From CAZCFB01 sp964511535 (GTDB lineage Bacteria; Myxococcota_A; Polyangia; GCA-2747355; CAZCFB01), in NCBI GenBank assembly GCA_964511535.1, contig CAZEFW010000022.1:8550-72549 (forward strand): a stretch of 64,000 nt of DNA. Reading direction: 5' to 3'. Each line of letters starts with the position of its first letter. Within the stretch, counting starts at the first letter, position 1. A program made the position numbers and the translations under genes. The notes beneath the pieces were generated by a model, which saw only the letters and a list, made by a program, of their open reading frames with translations, did no database searches and was not told the DNA's origin. Below, in pieces: positions 62,791-64,000 of this stretch.

Positions 62791-64000
62791 ATGCCCGAGT
62801 ACAGTGCTTCAGTTCAGGAGTTCGTGCGGGTCAACTGGCTATTCTTGATCCCGCTGTTCCCGGCCCTGGGCGCATTCATCAACCTGATCTTCGGCAAACA
62901 CCTGCAGAAGAAGTTCGGCAAGAAGGCGGTGCACACCATCGCCATCGGCGCCATGGTGCTCTCCTGCATCACGGCCCTGGTTCACTTCTTCGGCATGCTG
63001 CTGCCCCTCGCCCCGGCCCAGCGCTTCCTGCTCAACGAGGTCTTCCCGATGCTGGACCTCGGCGCGGTGCGCATCAACTTCGCCTTCGCCATGGACCCGC
63101 TGAGCGGGCTGATGGCGGTGATGGTCACCACCGTGGCCACGGCGATCCACATCTACTCCTCCGGCTACATGCACGACGAGCCGAGCTACTGGCGCTTCTT
63201 CGGCTACCTGAACCTGTTCTGCTTCTCCATGCTCACGCTGATCATGGGCGAGAACCTGATCCTGATGTTCTTCGGCTGGGAGGGTGTGGGCCTCTGCTCT
63301 TACCTGCTCATCGGGTTCTGGTTCAACAAGAGCGGCATGTTCCAGGAGGGCACCGACAACGCCAAGGCCGGCATGAAGGCCTTCGTGGTCAACCGCGTGG
63401 GCGACTTCGGCTTCATCATCGGCATGACCGCGCTGTTCTGGGGCCTGCTCGGCATGTGGGACGCGGTGGAGGGCAAGGAGACGCCGGTCAACGACGGCCG
63501 CTGCCTGGAGGTCAAGGTGGCGCCCATGGAGCTGCCGGGCCACGGGGACAAGGGCCACGCGGCGAAGCTGCCGAGCCTGATCGGCGTGGCGCACGCCGCG
63601 GACCCGGCTCACGGCAAGTCAGCAGGCCACGGCGGCCCGCTGGCCAAGCACCAGTGGTCGCGCTGCGGCGAGGCTGTGGCGGGCGTGAAGGCCAAACGTC
63701 AGCCCGGCGTGCAGGTGGGCAGCACCCAGCAGCTGTACCTCGGCCCGACGGTGAGCTTCCGCGAGATCAAGGACCAGCTGTCGGTGGAGAACGGCGCGGG
63801 CGAAAAGGTGGTGGCGAAGCACCTGGAGGCCTCCACCCTGTTCGGCATCAGCCTGCTGCTCATCGTGACGCTGGGAATGTTCCTCGGCGCCACCGGAAAA
63901 TCGGCCCAGATCCCGCTGTACATCTGGCTGCCCGACGCCATGGCCGGCCCGACGCCGGTGTCGGCGCTGATCCACGCGGCCACCATGGTGACCGCCGGCG
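62791..64000 (+). CDS. nuoL: NADH-quinone oxidoreductase subunit L (copy 2), 3' end outside window
   Basis: The ATG at 62791 opens a frame that continues to the last base (403 codons seen). Helix-5 motif FFGWEGVGLCSYLLIG, then AFVVNRVGDFGFI, and GATGKSAQIPLYIW with PDAMAGPTPVSALIH at the window edge. Between helices 6 and 7 an insert of ~120 residues (~225-345) is hydrophilic, with seven His and two Cys (GHGDKGHAAKL, AHGKSAGHGG, KHQWSRC). In known NuoL structures this loop faces the periplasm. It differs from the copy-1 insert, which is membrane-rich. The order J-K-L suggests M and N follow downstream. Confidence 0.95.
   Translation, partial: MPEYSASVQEFVRVNWLFLIPLFPALGAFINLIFGKHLQKKFGKKAVHTIAIGAMVLSCITALVHFFGMLLPLAPAQRFLLNEVFPMLDLGAVRINFAFAMDPLSGLMAVMVTTVATAIHIYSSGYMHDEPSYWRFFGYLNLFCFSMLTLIMGENLILMFFGWEGVGLCSYLLIGFWFNKSGMFQEGTDNAKAGMKAFVVNRVGDFGFIIGMTALFWGLLGMWDAVEGKETPVNDGRCLEVKVAPMELPGHGDKGHAAKLPSLIGVAHAADPAHGKSAGHGGPLAKHQWSRCGEAVAGVKAKRQPGVQVGSTQQLYLGPTVSFREIKDQLSVENGAGEKVVAKHLEASTLFGISLLLIVTLGMFLGATGKSAQIPLYIWLPDAMAGPTPVSALIHAATMVTAG

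Overview
The window is GC-rich (well above 60% G+C by eye), densely coding, and has many GTG/TTG starts and 4-base start/stop overlaps (ATGA, GTGA, TTGA). The gene repertoire suggests a myxobacterium-like bacterium (Myxococcota/deltaproteobacterial type), probably a draft or metagenome scaffold. Reasons: PEGA-domain and propeller lipoproteins, cysteine-rich repeat proteins, a C-terminal Cys-x-Cys/transmembrane/poly-Arg sorting tail (MYXO-CTERM-like), Asp/Pro-rich lipoprotein linkers, a large hybrid sensor kinase and GC-rich codon use. Two assembly gaps (3894-3903 and 55682-55781) each interrupt a gene. No rRNA, tRNA, CRISPR array, prophage or recognisable transposase was seen.

Layout. 1-5 kb: a truncated pentapeptide-repeat membrane protein, then a translationally coupled set made of a MotA/TolQ/ExbB-like channel, an OmpA/MotB-like partner, a 192-residue protein of unknown function and a lipoprotein esterase. 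5-12 kb: a HEAT-repeat protein, a hybrid histidine kinase, PEGA and propeller envelope proteins and an NADH-dehydrogenase-like flavoprotein. 12-14.5 kb: panD, a renalase-like oxidoreductase and ribA. 14.6-22.3 kb: a LamB-type maltoporin and two lipoprotein GH13 amylases, with typA between them. 22.3-35.6 kb: unknown proteins, an M28-type peptidase, cysteine-rich envelope proteins, a cytidylate-kinase-like protein, a Tat-dependent pirin, a penicillin-acylase-family enzyme and small ORFs. 35.7-40.8 kb: an ABC importer of maltose type in the order malK-malE-malF-malG on the minus strand. Together the porin, amylases and importer form a plausible maltodextrin uptake route: extracellular or periplasmic hydrolysis, outer-membrane passage, binding-protein capture and import.

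41.7-64 kb holds respiratory complex I in two blocks. Block 1 is nuoE-F-J-K-L-M-N. Block 2 is nuoA-C-D-H-I-J-K-L and runs off the window. nuoB and nuoG are not visible, while J, K and L are duplicated. Several subunits carry extra material that should lie on the periplasmic face: NuoH has an N-terminal lipoprotein/PDZ module, NuoL-1 has a C-terminal PKD domain and a membrane-rich loop insert, and NuoL-2 has a His-containing loop insert. A metallophosphoesterase, a FadL-like porin and a protein with at least 25 disintegrin-like 32-residue repeats separate the two blocks.

The intergenic DNA carries several small repeat families sitting against stop codons: a 39-bp REP-like palindrome doublet that supplies the stop codons of two convergent genes, a 72-bp element made of a hairpin plus 8-bp tandem repeats (two copies), CTTGAGR heptamer arrays, and a T-rich repeat that encodes part of the MalE signal peptide and the last MalK codons.
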